From the NCBI RefSeq assembly GCF_001424265.1, contig NZ_LMOV01000023.1:125292-189291 (forward strand): a DNA stretch of 64,000 nucleotides. Reading direction: 5' to 3'. Source of the DNA: Acidovorax sp. Leaf160. Lineage in GTDB: Bacteria; Pseudomonadota; Gammaproteobacteria; Burkholderiales; Burkholderiaceae_C. This document shows, in pieces, positions 18,425 to 26,905 of this stretch. Position 1 is the stretch's first letter. Each line of letters opens with the position of its first letter. The notes beneath the pieces are model-generated. The model saw nothing but the letters and a program-made list of their open reading frames with translations. It was not told the DNA's origin and did not search any database. The translations under genes were made by a program, and so were the position numbers.

Positions 18425-18889
18425 ATGGACAGCTTCATACGCACACACAGTGGGGCGCAGGTTCTGCCCCCTGCCTGGAAGAAAGAACGCGGCCGGAAGG
18501 CCTGGCGATTCGCCCAGTTTTCCTCACGGACATTCTTCCTCCTTGAAGCATGCGTTGACCAACGCAAAGACATCGAAATCGTTCAGTTCCTGACGACCGA
18601 TGTTGCAGAGGCCTATAGGCTCGAAAAGAGCTTGCCCGAATGCCGCTGGTCCCGAGTACAGCTCTTCTTGCGATTTCGGGACTTGGCAAAGCAAGACCTC
18701 ACCTACGAAGAACTGAGTGCTGCGTATCGGTCGCGTGCCACCGGAGCTCACTGGTACCACCTCGCTTCCGGCCACCTAATAGCTGAATCCGGCGTCACGA
18801 CCCACGAGTTACGGAATCTGGAACGAGACTTTGACTTGGTCTATGAGCGCCGTGGGGCCAAGTCAGAACTGCACTCCCTCCCATGCTAA
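18425..18889 (+). CDS. Hypothetical protein, first gene of an MPE/HAD operon
   Basis: A 154-residue soluble protein that I do not recognise. It is rich in aromatic and charged residues (WKKERGRKAWRFAQFSSRTF near residue 18; RWSRVQLFLRFRDLAKQDL near 75) and has no signal peptide or membrane helix. The stop overlaps the start of the metallophosphoesterase gene by seven bases, which indicates translational coupling and a shared role. It is preceded by the operator region of the divergent Xre regulator. It might be a small adaptor or a nucleic-acid binding partner of the two enzymes behind it, but this is inferred only from position. Confidence 0.65.
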   Translation: MDSFIRTHSGAQVLPPAWKKERGRKAWRFAQFSSRTFFLLEACVDQRKDIEIVQFLTTDVAEAYRLEKSLPECRWSRVQLFLRFRDLAKQDLTYEELSAAYRSRATGAHWYHLASGHLIAESGVTTHELRNLERDFDLVYERRGAKSELHSLPC

Positions 18890-19671
18890 CGACCATCCAG
18901 CTGGCCTCGGACCTTCATATCGGGGAGTATCTGGCGGAGGGCTTGGAAATCCCGTTTCGGGTCCATCCTCAGGCGAACCTGCTCATCCTCGCCGGTGATA
19001 TCGACATCGGTCTCCAAGGAATGGACTTCGCACGCACTTTGGACGTGCCAACGTTGTATGTACCAGGCGTTCTCGAACACGCGGGACTCGAGCCGGAAGT
19101 GGCCGCACCACTGATGAAGCTGGACTCCTCGCGCACAAAGGTCCGGGTCTTACAGAATGATGCTGTAGTCATCAACGGCATCCGGTTTCTGGGAACGACG
19201 CTGTGGCCAAATTTTGGCCCCCCCAGCCTTCTCAAGGGGCCTGAGTCAGTCGGCATAGCAGTTGCCATGACAGGCTACGGTACCGTCCAAGACGGCGGCA
19301 AAACAATGACGTACAGCGGGCTATGGGCGCGTCATCAAGCCGCCGTAGCCTGGCTAAGCCAGCGCCTTGCGGAACCGTTCGATGGTCCCACGGTGGTGAT
19401 TTCCCACCACATCCCGCACCCGAAATCCATTCCACGGCAGGGAGCCGGCGACCCCTTCGCGGCCCCCTGCCAGACCAGACTGACGGCACTCATGACGTTC
19501 GTCGACTACTGGTTCCATGGAAGTGTGCACGTAGCCTGCGACTACCGCATCCGCGACTGCCGGGTCATCTGCAACCCTGTAGGAGCACCATCCGACCATC
19601 GCTACCCCTATTCCTTCGCGCAGAAGTCCAACGGCTACCGCCCGGATTTGCTACTGGAGATTGCGAGCTGA
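18883..19671 (+). CDS. Calcineurin-like metallophosphoesterase
   Basis: A 262-residue protein of the metallophosphoesterase fold. The metal-binding motifs SDLHIGE (near residue 9), LAGDID (near 36), ISHHIPH (near 172) and HGSVHVACDY (near 207) are visible. The usual GNHE motif is replaced by a degenerate GVLEHAG near residue 62, so one metal or phosphate contact may be altered. The family hydrolyses phosphomono- or diesters, including nucleic acids and cyclic nucleotides. It overlaps the preceding unknown gene and is followed after eight bases by a HAD-like gene. Context in a defence island suggests a role on nucleic acids or signalling nucleotides. Confidence 0.8.
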   Translation: MLTTIQLASDLHIGEYLAEGLEIPFRVHPQANLLILAGDIDIGLQGMDFARTLDVPTLYVPGVLEHAGLEPEVAAPLMKLDSSRTKVRVLQNDAVVINGIRFLGTTLWPNFGPPSLLKGPESVGIAVAMTGYGTVQDGGKTMTYSGLWARHQAAVAWLSQRLAEPFDGPTVVISHHIPHPKSIPRQGAGDPFAAPCQTRLTALMTFVDYWFHGSVHVACDYRIRDCRVICNPVGAPSDHRYPYSFAQKSNGYRPDLLLEIAS

Positions 19672-19679
19672 GGAACGTT

Positions 19680-20195
19680 ATGCTGAACACCGACAGAGAC
19701 AGTCCCCTGCTGTTCCTTGACCTAGACGACGTCCTCTGCCTGAACAGACCCTACGGTGGTCGGCATCTGCAGCTTACCCCCCGACCACCGGACCTGTACC
19801 AACGTATCTGGAGCGTCCCGGCCATCGAGGCTCTCCAGCAGGTGCTGCGAGAGGCCAGGCCCCAGGTGGTTCTCACGACGTCGTGGTTGAGCTTCCTGGA
19901 CCTCGCTGCAGCCCGTCAGCTCTTCGAGCTGACGGGGCTCGCGCAACTGTCGCAGGCCCTGCATCCTGACGGCGAAGCGCCCCAACTCCGCGGCCAGACG
20001 CGGCTGGAGGCTATCGACGCCTGGCTGCGGCGGCATGCTTGGACCGGGAAATACGCAATCATTGACGACCTGCTCAGCGGCACAGGGCTTAGGCGGTCAC
20101 GTCATGAGAAGTCTGGCCGGCTCGTACTCTGCGAGGTTGATGTGGGTCTCTCCCAGGTGCATGTGCCTCAATTGCTCAAGGCCTTGACCAGTTGA
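19680..20195 (+). CDS. HAD-like hydrolase domain protein
   Basis: A 171-residue protein with HAD-superfamily motif I near the N-terminus (LFLDLDDVLCLN, nucleophile and acid Asp), a motif II-like VVLTTSW near residue 60 and a terminal acidic motif AIIDD near 120. These are the residues of a phosphatase active site. The start at 19680 has GAGGAACG just upstream; a longer overlapping frame runs through the previous gene and is rejected. It closes the three-gene operon with the unknown protein and the metallophosphoesterase. Small HAD domains of this kind occur in polynucleotide 3'-phosphatases as well as in stand-alone proteins. Substrate unknown. Confidence 0.78.
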   Translation: MLNTDRDSPLLFLDLDDVLCLNRPYGGRHLQLTPRPPDLYQRIWSVPAIEALQQVLREARPQVVLTTSWLSFLDLAAARQLFELTGLAQLSQALHPDGEAPQLRGQTRLEAIDAWLRRHAWTGKYAIIDDLLSGTGLRRSRHEKSGRLVLCEVDVGLSQVHVPQLLKALTS

Positions 20196-20361
20196 CTTGT
20201 ATCGCCTTTTGAACATGGCATATCGCTCAACACACGCATCACGGATGTGTTTTTCCGAAACCGGCGCGACAAGACGTTAGCATCATGCAAGTGAAGTATC
20301 CGTGGACGGCCAACTGGGCTGTACGGGTCACTAATGTCAAGGTCAGCCCGGAGACTGAGCA

Positions 20362-22578
20362 ATGTATCTGAAGTGTATTCGAGCGAAAAACTATCGCGCA
20401 TTTGGCGACGGCACGTCTGCACCTACTCTCGATTTGGAGCTCAATCCGGGACTCAACATCTTGGTAGGTGAAAACGATGCTGGCAAGACCGGCATCGTTG
20501 ACTCCATCCGCCAAGTACTTCTCACCACCAGCTACGAGCCAGTCCGGCTCTTTGAGCAGGATTTCCACATTAGTGGTGCGGACCGTGCGCAAACGCTCAC
20601 CATTGAAGCCACCTTGTGTGGACTGAGCCCTGACCAAGAGGCCTCTGTTCTCGAGTGGTTGACATTGGAAAAAGATGGGAGCTGCTCGCTCATACTTCAT
20701 CTCGAAGCGCGCTACCACCCACCCCAAGCGACAAAACGCGCTCGCGTAGACACAGTCATCCGGACTGGAAAGAACGGAACTGGCCCAGAGGTCGGTTACG
20801 CGGTTCGAGAACTGGTGCGCGCGACCTATTTGAGACCATTGCGCGACGCAGAAGCGGAGCTTCGCCCAGGCCGGCAATCGCGCCTTTCTCAAATTCTTGG
20901 GGCGCACAACGACATTGCCGGACAAGAAGTGAATGACTTCGACGAGGCGTCGCCTAAAAATATCCCAGAGCGGTTGGCGGGTCTTATGGCCTTTGCCCAG
21001 CACCACTTGGGCGAACACGAGGTGGTGAAGGGGGTCGAAAAGGACATCAACGACAACTACCTCAGCCAATTCGCGTTCGCCGGCGACGCCCTTCAGTCCC
21101 GCATACGCATTGCGCCCGACCTCGCGCTTACGCCAATCCTGGAGAAATTCGAGCTATCGCTACTTCCGGGACCTCACATTCATCCTGATGCCCGGTGTGC
21201 CCGCGGTCTGGGCTACAACAACGCGTTGTTTATGGCGACGGAACTGGTTCTACTCCGCGACGGCGAAGAACTGGCACTGCTGCTGGTCGAAGAACCTGAA
21301 GCACATCTTCACCCCCAGCTTCAGGAGCGAGTCATGGACCTCCTGAAAGAGCACTCAGATGCAAGCCAAGCAGAGAAGAGAGTGCAAGTCATTCTGACGA
21401 CTCACAGCCCATCACTGGTCTCGACTGCACGCATCGAGGACATGACACTTGTACATAAGGCTCAAGCCTTCCCTTTGGCAGTGGGAAAAACAAAGCTGAA
21501 ACGTACCGATTACTCCTTCTTGCGTCGGTTCATCGACGCCACAAAAGCAAATCTCTTCTTTGCGCGAGGGGTAATGATGGTGGAGGGCCCCGCCGAAGCC
21601 ATCTTGCTCCCTGCCATAGCAGAGATGTGTGGCCGCTCATTCTCCAAGCACGGCGTGTCGATAGTCAATGTGGGTCACACCGGGCTGTACCACTACGCCC
21701 GTATTCTGCAAAGCGAAGACAGCAGGGCAGAAATCCCTATTCCTGTTGTTTGTTTGACTGACCGAGACATCGTTCCCGACATTGCAAAGGCTTACGTGCC
21801 AAAGCCCGCCAAGGGAAAACGTTTTGACTCGGACTACTCTTCCGCTGAGATTGCCACACTGGTGCAGAACAAGAAAGACCGTGCGGAAGGTGGAAAAACC
21901 ATCGTATGTGTATCTGACCGCTGGACACTTGAGTACGACTTGGCTTTGCACGGGTGCGCGGAGCTTATGTACCTTGCAATTTCTCTTGCCGTAAAGGCCA
22001 ATTCACGCGACGAGCGCCTTGATGAGCAGGATGAGGCCGATACGCTCGCAGCGGCCAAAGCGAGCTGGACCACCCTGAATGCTGCCGGCCACTCCCCTGA
22101 CGAGCTTGCTTCCATCATTTATCGGCCACTCAAGGAGAAAGAGGCCTCGAAGGCTATTGCGGCACAGTATGCCGCTCATTTAGTTTGCACGGGGGCGCAT
22201 GGCGAAGGCAACGCTCTATTTACGAAGTTACCTCCGTACCTGCAGACTGCCTTTGACCATCTGACCATTGCCCCTGTCGCAAAACCTGCACCTACTGCGC
22301 TGGGCGGTGTGGCGGCAGCCGTCCCCTCAGGCTTCGTGGTCCCCGGAGCCGCAACAGTTGTCCATTCGCCAGCACCAATTGGCGCCACCTCTATCGCGAC
22401 CCTCCCTGCCCAGCCGTTGTCACCCACTCCACCTACAGCCCCATCTGTACCTTCGGCAATTCCGTCGATTCCGCAAGTCCCCACCACCGCAGCCGCACAG
22501 GTAGTCGCAACGCAGCCCTCGGCGGCAACGTCGTCCGTTACGGTAGCGGCGACGGAAATCGACGGAGTAAGCAAATGA
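20362..22578 (+). CDS. gajA: OLD-family ATPase/TOPRIM nuclease, GajA-like (Gabija)
   Basis: A 738-residue protein with an ABC-type ATPase N-terminus: Walker A GENDAGKT at residues 36-43, Walker B LLLVEEPEAHLHP near 308 and the H-switch TTHSPSL near 349. A TOPRIM nuclease domain follows, with the acidic VEGPAEAILLPA near 406 and LTDRD near 464. In Gabija, GajA is a DNA endonuclease held in check by nucleotides and released when phage replication depletes them. The last 100 residues form a Pro/Ala/Thr/Ser-rich tail not typical for GajA. The stop overlaps the start of the UvrD-like gene by four bases. An OLD-class 2 pair outside Gabija proper is the alternative. Confidence 0.8.
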   Translation: MYLKCIRAKNYRAFGDGTSAPTLDLELNPGLNILVGENDAGKTGIVDSIRQVLLTTSYEPVRLFEQDFHISGADRAQTLTIEATLCGLSPDQEASVLEWLTLEKDGSCSLILHLEARYHPPQATKRARVDTVIRTGKNGTGPEVGYAVRELVRATYLRPLRDAEAELRPGRQSRLSQILGAHNDIAGQEVNDFDEASPKNIPERLAGLMAFAQHHLGEHEVVKGVEKDINDNYLSQFAFAGDALQSRIRIAPDLALTPILEKFELSLLPGPHIHPDARCARGLGYNNALFMATELVLLRDGEELALLLVEEPEAHLHPQLQERVMDLLKEHSDASQAEKRVQVILTTHSPSLVSTARIEDMTLVHKAQAFPLAVGKTKLKRTDYSFLRRFIDATKANLFFARGVMMVEGPAEAILLPAIAEMCGRSFSKHGVSIVNVGHTGLYHYARILQSEDSRAEIPIPVVCLTDRDIVPDIAKAYVPKPAKGKRFDSDYSSAEIATLVQNKKDRAEGGKTIVCVSDRWTLEYDLALHGCAELMYLAISLAVKANSRDERLDEQDEADTLAAAKASWTTLNAAGHSPDELASIIYRPLKEKEASKAIAAQYAAHLVCTGAHGEGNALFTKLPPYLQTAFDHLTIAPVAKPAPTALGGVAAAVPSGFVVPGAATVVHSPAPIGATSIATLPAQPLSPTPPTAPSVPSAIPSIPQVPTTAAAQVVATQPSAATSSVTVAATEIDGVSK

Positions 22579-24497
22579 GTGTCGTAGACCTTCAACTCGA
22601 GGACCTTGCCGGGCTAGCATCGCTGACCAAAGACTTGAATTTCGACGATGATGAGCGCCGCTGCGCGCTTCTAGAAAACGGCTCTCGCGATTTCAATGCT
22701 GTACCAGGCAGTGGCAAGACATCATTACTCGCAGCTAAATTGCTGCTGCTTGCCAAAAAGTGGCCCCATGCGCGACGTGGTATCTGCATACTGAGTCATA
22801 CAAACGTTGCCCGCGACGAGATTTCTCGACGCCTTGGGGAGACAGCGGAAGGCGCACAGCTGCTTAGCTACCCTCACTTCATAGGAACCATACATAGCTT
22901 CGTCAATCAGTTCTTCGCCATGCCAATGTTGCGAAGTCTGGACCAGAAGGTCGACGTCATTGACGATGCAGTCTTCGCTGAGAAAGCGCTTGCTCGATTG
23001 CAACTTGGCCAGTTTTCCAAGCTTCGTTTCTACTTGGCAAACCAAAACAATGGTGAAGGCATCGCCACGTCGCTGTTCTATAGGACAGCCGCACTGAACG
23101 TGAACGTAGAAAGCGGTTCTCTTCCCGCGACTCACACACCCTCATATCAATCGCTTGTCAATCTCAAAACGCAACTTACCGGCCTAGGAGTTTTTCGGCA
23201 TCGAGACATGTTTGCATTTGCGGACTTGGCGCTCCAGACATGTCCGCACCTCGTTGACGTGGTGCATCGGCGCTTCCCGATGGTGTTCATCGACGAGATG
23301 CAGGATACATCGTGGGACCAAGAGTCATTCCTAAACCGCATCTTTGACGGCAAGTCCGTAATGCAACGTTTCGGCGACATCGACCAAAAGATTCTTTCGG
23401 ATGAGGAAAATGTTGAATTATTGACATTTCCTCGCCCAAATCATGGTTGCATTAGCACTAGCAAGCGGTTTGGTGGAGCGATTGCACATGCGGTTGGAAG
23501 CGTCCGCATGAGCGGTGCTGCTGTAATCGGTGAGGGTGCCGACAGTCATGCCCCTGTTCTATTGCTGTACTCCACCAGCGCTGCGACAAAGGTCGTCTCG
23601 CATTTTGGACATATGGTCCTTGAGCGCTTGAGCGACGAGGATATTGGCTCGCGCGCAGTAAAGACGATGTGTGCACGAAAGGCGGGCGAAGGGGGAGCTG
23701 ACGCTGGCCGCCATCTGCGCGACTATTGGCCGAACTACGGTGACGGGCTACCAACCGCAGGCATGCGCTCGGAAAGCTTCTGGAGCCTTGTTGGAGATAC
23801 GAGTCAAACTCTTGAGGACACATCACTCAGTGCGCGCGTCTCCGATGTACGCAGGGCCTTGTTGCTTGTGCTTCGTGATGCTGGTGCATCCATGTCGAAG
23901 GGCCTGCGGGATAGTCGTGCTCTACCCAGAGCTGCCAGAGAGCTTGCACCCACCGGCCGAATAGATGCGCTGACTCGTGAGTTGGCCCTTTCAGGCGAGC
24001 ATCTCTGTTCAAACGACCAGCGTCCCGGGCTTTTTAAGCTGCTGTACGAAGAACTCAAGCCATACCTTCCTAATACGCTTGCCTTCGACGAATTCAAAGC
24101 GATGGAGGTGTTCATTGAATCGAAGGCGGCTCCAACGAAAGGCACTCCGCACTCGACCGTATGCGATGTAACGGACAGGGGCCGGACTCTCCAGTTTGGT
24201 CTAGGAACGGTCGCTGGCATGAAAGGGGAAACGCATTCAGCTTCCCTGGTGCTTGAATCCTATGGAGGAGTCAGTCGTAAGTGCGACGTTGCTCTTGGGC
24301 TTGAGTATATCGCGGGGACAGCGTCAAAAGCGCTGGAGAAACTTCCTAAGACTCAGCAAGCACAAATGCGAAACCTCTATGTGGCGATGTCCCGGCCAAC
24401 GACATTACTATGTCTTGCCGCCAATGAGGGGCGTGTTCCACAGAAAGTACGAGACGCTCTTGCAGGCAAGGGTTGGCACATCGAGATAATGGCATGA
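22575..24497 (+). CDS. gajB: UvrD/PcrA-like superfamily 1 helicase, GajB-like (Gabija)
   Basis: A 640-residue helicase. Walker A reads AVPGSGKTS at residues 42-50, Walker B VFIDEMQDTSWDQ near 236, motif V GTVAGMKGETHSASLVLE near 545 and motif VI NLYVAMSRPTTLL near 600. In the Gabija system GajB binds the GajA tetramer and senses DNA ends or single strands. The four-base overlap with the preceding OLD nuclease gene fixes the start and the pairing. It is longer than the 500-residue GajB of Bacillus, so it is a divergent member or a related OLD-UvrD system. A 200-base gap without a gene follows. Confidence 0.8.
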   Translation: MSVVDLQLEDLAGLASLTKDLNFDDDERRCALLENGSRDFNAVPGSGKTSLLAAKLLLLAKKWPHARRGICILSHTNVARDEISRRLGETAEGAQLLSYPHFIGTIHSFVNQFFAMPMLRSLDQKVDVIDDAVFAEKALARLQLGQFSKLRFYLANQNNGEGIATSLFYRTAALNVNVESGSLPATHTPSYQSLVNLKTQLTGLGVFRHRDMFAFADLALQTCPHLVDVVHRRFPMVFIDEMQDTSWDQESFLNRIFDGKSVMQRFGDIDQKILSDEENVELLTFPRPNHGCISTSKRFGGAIAHAVGSVRMSGAAVIGEGADSHAPVLLLYSTSAATKVVSHFGHMVLERLSDEDIGSRAVKTMCARKAGEGGADAGRHLRDYWPNYGDGLPTAGMRSESFWSLVGDTSQTLEDTSLSARVSDVRRALLLVLRDAGASMSKGLRDSRALPRAARELAPTGRIDALTRELALSGEHLCSNDQRPGLFKLLYEELKPYLPNTLAFDEFKAMEVFIESKAAPTKGTPHSTVCDVTDRGRTLQFGLGTVAGMKGETHSASLVLESYGGVSRKCDVALGLEYIAGTASKALEKLPKTQQAQMRNLYVAMSRPTTLLCLAANEGRVPQKVRDALAGKGWHIEIMA

Positions 24498-24693
24498 CAC
24501 ATTGGGTTTCGTGCATATCGCCCACACGTAGGGCGGTCTAAATGAGGCATTGCGAATCCTCATCTACATTTTCACACCCGTCCTTCAAAAATTAAGAGGG
24601 ACTTGCCTTATAGGAACCGAGCTGTCTCCTCGTACAGCTCAACATGGTCTTGCGGTGCGACCGTGGTCTTCTTTGCTTACATCGGCGAGTCGC

Positions 24694-25638
24694 TCAACGA
24701 CCGGCAACACGAAACAGCTTGCGAAATTCTCGGCCTGGGCGGTCTCGGAACTGCATCTTGACTACGACCTTACCTTCGAACGCACGGTCCAGGGCAGCGC
24801 CGACAGGCATGTCATCCTCAATATCTCGCATTGCACGGCTAACCTCTGTCGTACGAACACCACCGAGCGTCTCGAAAAGCGCGTCAAACCCTGGACGGTC
24901 GGATTCTTCGAAAAGGTCATCGGCTGATGTCATCGCAGCAGTTCCAGCCTTCACCTCTGCTAACTGTGCCTTGAGTTCATCCATGACTTCGAACTGTGCC
25001 TGAGGGCTGCCATGAAACGCAAGTTCATCGAATATTCCCTGAATAACCTGCCCCAACAAAACCTCAGCACATCGCACTGTTGCAATGGAAACTCCGTAAC
25101 CCTTTGCGTCGAGGTCATCCTCTGTAAGAGTGAGCTCTGCGCATAGGCGCAGAGGTAGCTCCAGCAGTTCACGCACGGGTGTCAGCGACACGGACCAGCG
25201 GATGCGAGTACCAGCCTTGTAGCCATACGTCGCGTCGTCCACGTCCAGAACGCGCCCGACGCCGTGAAGGTTCAGACGATGCACAGCATGGTAAGTCTTC
25301 GTATCAGTGTCAAGCGCCCAAGACCAATAAAGTTCCATGTACTCGATACCGGCATTTTCCGCAGGGTCTCCTCGTTTTTGCCGCGGCACCGGGCCCTTCC
25401 GTGCTTCCTCGCAAAGGTTCATGGACCAATTCCTGCGGAAAGCCGCATGCAATTCCGGGCATGCCTCGAACAATTTGAAGACATCGCCAAGCTTCAGGTC
25501 CGGGTGTAGTGTTACTGGTTCAAAAAGATACTCCACCGCGCTTTCGGTGACATCGCGTACGACAGGCTCGTCGGCGTCATGCGGATGAAAGTCCCGGGAG
25601 ATGAGTGTGGCGCCAGGGCCAAGGGTCAAAGTGTTCAT
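24694..25638 (-). CDS. Hypothetical protein, fifth gene of the Wadjet operon
   Basis: A 314-residue soluble, acidic protein that I do not recognise. It has no membrane helix or nucleotide-binding motif. It begins MNTLTLGPGATLISRDFHP and contains an Asp/Glu-rich middle and a C-terminal basic patch near FRDRPGREFRKLFR. The gene starts 25 bases after the stop of jetD on the same strand, so it is most likely the last gene of the jetABCD operon. Known Wadjet types have four genes, so it is either an accessory part or an unrelated passenger. Confidence 0.65.
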   Translation of the reverse strand: MNTLTLGPGATLISRDFHPHDADEPVVRDVTESAVEYLFEPVTLHPDLKLGDVFKLFEACPELHAAFRRNWSMNLCEEARKGPVPRQKRGDPAENAGIEYMELYWSWALDTDTKTYHAVHRLNLHGVGRVLDVDDATYGYKAGTRIRWSVSLTPVRELLELPLRLCAELTLTEDDLDAKGYGVSIATVRCAEVLLGQVIQGIFDELAFHGSPQAQFEVMDELKAQLAEVKAGTAAMTSADDLFEESDRPGFDALFETLGGVRTTEVSRAMRDIEDDMPVGAALDRAFEGKVVVKMQFRDRPGREFRKLFRVAGR

Positions 25639-25663
25639 GCAAAGGTCTAGCCGCTAGTTTTAT

Positions 25664-26905
25664 TCAGACGGTCTGTATCTTCGTTCGTTGCGATGGAACC
25701 GAGGCCAATGGCTCCCGGACTTCACGCTGGCGTCCGGAGATTGCCTCCATCAACGTAGCCAGCGCGGCGCACCACTCCAACCGCTCCTGCTCAAGTCGCA
25801 CACGACCACCCCAGGTGCCAGCCCGCAAGTGCTCATAGATAGACTTTTCCTCTGCAGTCAGTCTTTCGAAAGCCCCATTGGCACACAACGCCGACTCTTG
25901 AACCCAGAGTGACCGATGTGCCAAAAGCGTTGCTTCGTCCATCAGAACGGACCGAATTTGAGGAGCAGCCTTGCGGGCGCGGTCCAGGATTGCAAAGCCA
26001 TGGGAGTCGATATCTCCCCAATAGACCACGTCAGCACTCTGCAACCAGGGAAGCGCTCCCAAAGCGCTCACCGCATTTCCGAGCTTCATGACGAGCACGG
26101 TGTTCGCGACATCTGGAAGCGCCAGCCCTGTTTCGAGGTTCTCGACAATCACGACAGCTGCCGGAGAAATGGGCAATCTGCCAAGCTCCCCTACCGGAGC
26201 CTCAATGTCCCCCAGACCCCCGACGAGGCTGCGCAGCGTCGGACAGAGCAATCGGATGCGCACTCGATGAGCAGGCTTCTTGAGGCCAACCAACGCATGA
26301 AAGTCACCGCCCTCATCTCCAGTCCCGCGTATCGCGCGAAGAAGACCTGCCACGAGCCCCGTGCGCTTCTCCAACCACTTTGTATCCAGCCCCTCCACCG
26401 GAAGTTGCCGTAGATACAGGCCCGACGCCGGATTCGCGTTCAACCACGCCAGCAGCCCCACCAAGCGTTCAAAGTCCTCGGCAGAATAGTCCGCAAGCAC
26501 ATCGAATCGAGAAGCCAAGGCATTGCCCTGCGCAAGCACCGGCCACAGCCTCGACAGGCGTTGATATCGCTCGCAGGCAAGTTCCCAACGCCTGGACTGA
26601 CCGACCGCATCCGCCACGACGGCAGCGCTTTCAAAGCTCAGCCGACTGGGGAGCCGGTGCCTTCCGAACCTCGCAAACTGACGTTCTTCGAACAGAACCT
26701 CCCCTGGACCAGTCCGCGACTGCCAAGCGGCCGCCCACGCCCTGACCGCAGAAGCGTCCTCCGCGATGTCCTTGTCGGTTGGGACACCCAGCGTCACGAC
26801 CAGCGGCCAGGCTCCTTCTCCGGCCAGCCAGTTCTGATGCTGGTTGTTGAAGCGACGAATCAGGAAATCGCGTGCGGCTTCAGGAGACAGTAGCTTCTTC
26901 GACAT
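25664..26905 (-). CDS. jetD: Wadjet nuclease subunit JetD
   Basis: A 413-residue protein combining a DUF3322-like N-terminus with a DUF2220 TOPRIM-type C-terminus. The TOPRIM residues are visible in VVIVENLETGL near residue 250 and YWGDIDSHGF near 293, the latter a signature of the family. JetD cleaves closed circular DNA after the JetABC complex has extruded it, which protects the cell from plasmids. Its start overlaps the end of jetC by 26 bases, so it is translated in the same operon. Gene order jetA-jetB-jetC-jetD is the standard one. Confidence 0.92.
   Translation of the reverse strand: MSKKLLSPEAARDFLIRRFNNQHQNWLAGEGAWPLVVTLGVPTDKDIAEDASAVRAWAAAWQSRTGPGEVLFEERQFARFGRHRLPSRLSFESAAVVADAVGQSRRWELACERYQRLSRLWPVLAQGNALASRFDVLADYSAEDFERLVGLLAWLNANPASGLYLRQLPVEGLDTKWLEKRTGLVAGLLRAIRGTGDEGGDFHALVGLKKPAHRVRIRLLCPTLRSLVGGLGDIEAPVGELGRLPISPAAVVIVENLETGLALPDVANTVLVMKLGNAVSALGALPWLQSADVVYWGDIDSHGFAILDRARKAAPQIRSVLMDEATLLAHRSLWVQESALCANGAFERLTAEEKSIYEHLRAGTWGGRVRLEQERLEWCAALATLMEAISGRQREVREPLASVPSQRTKIQTV

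Noticed and set aside
24498-24693. Small plus-strand frame after the Gabija-like pair
   Set aside because: It runs antisense into the 314-residue gene and has no ribosome binding site or family match.
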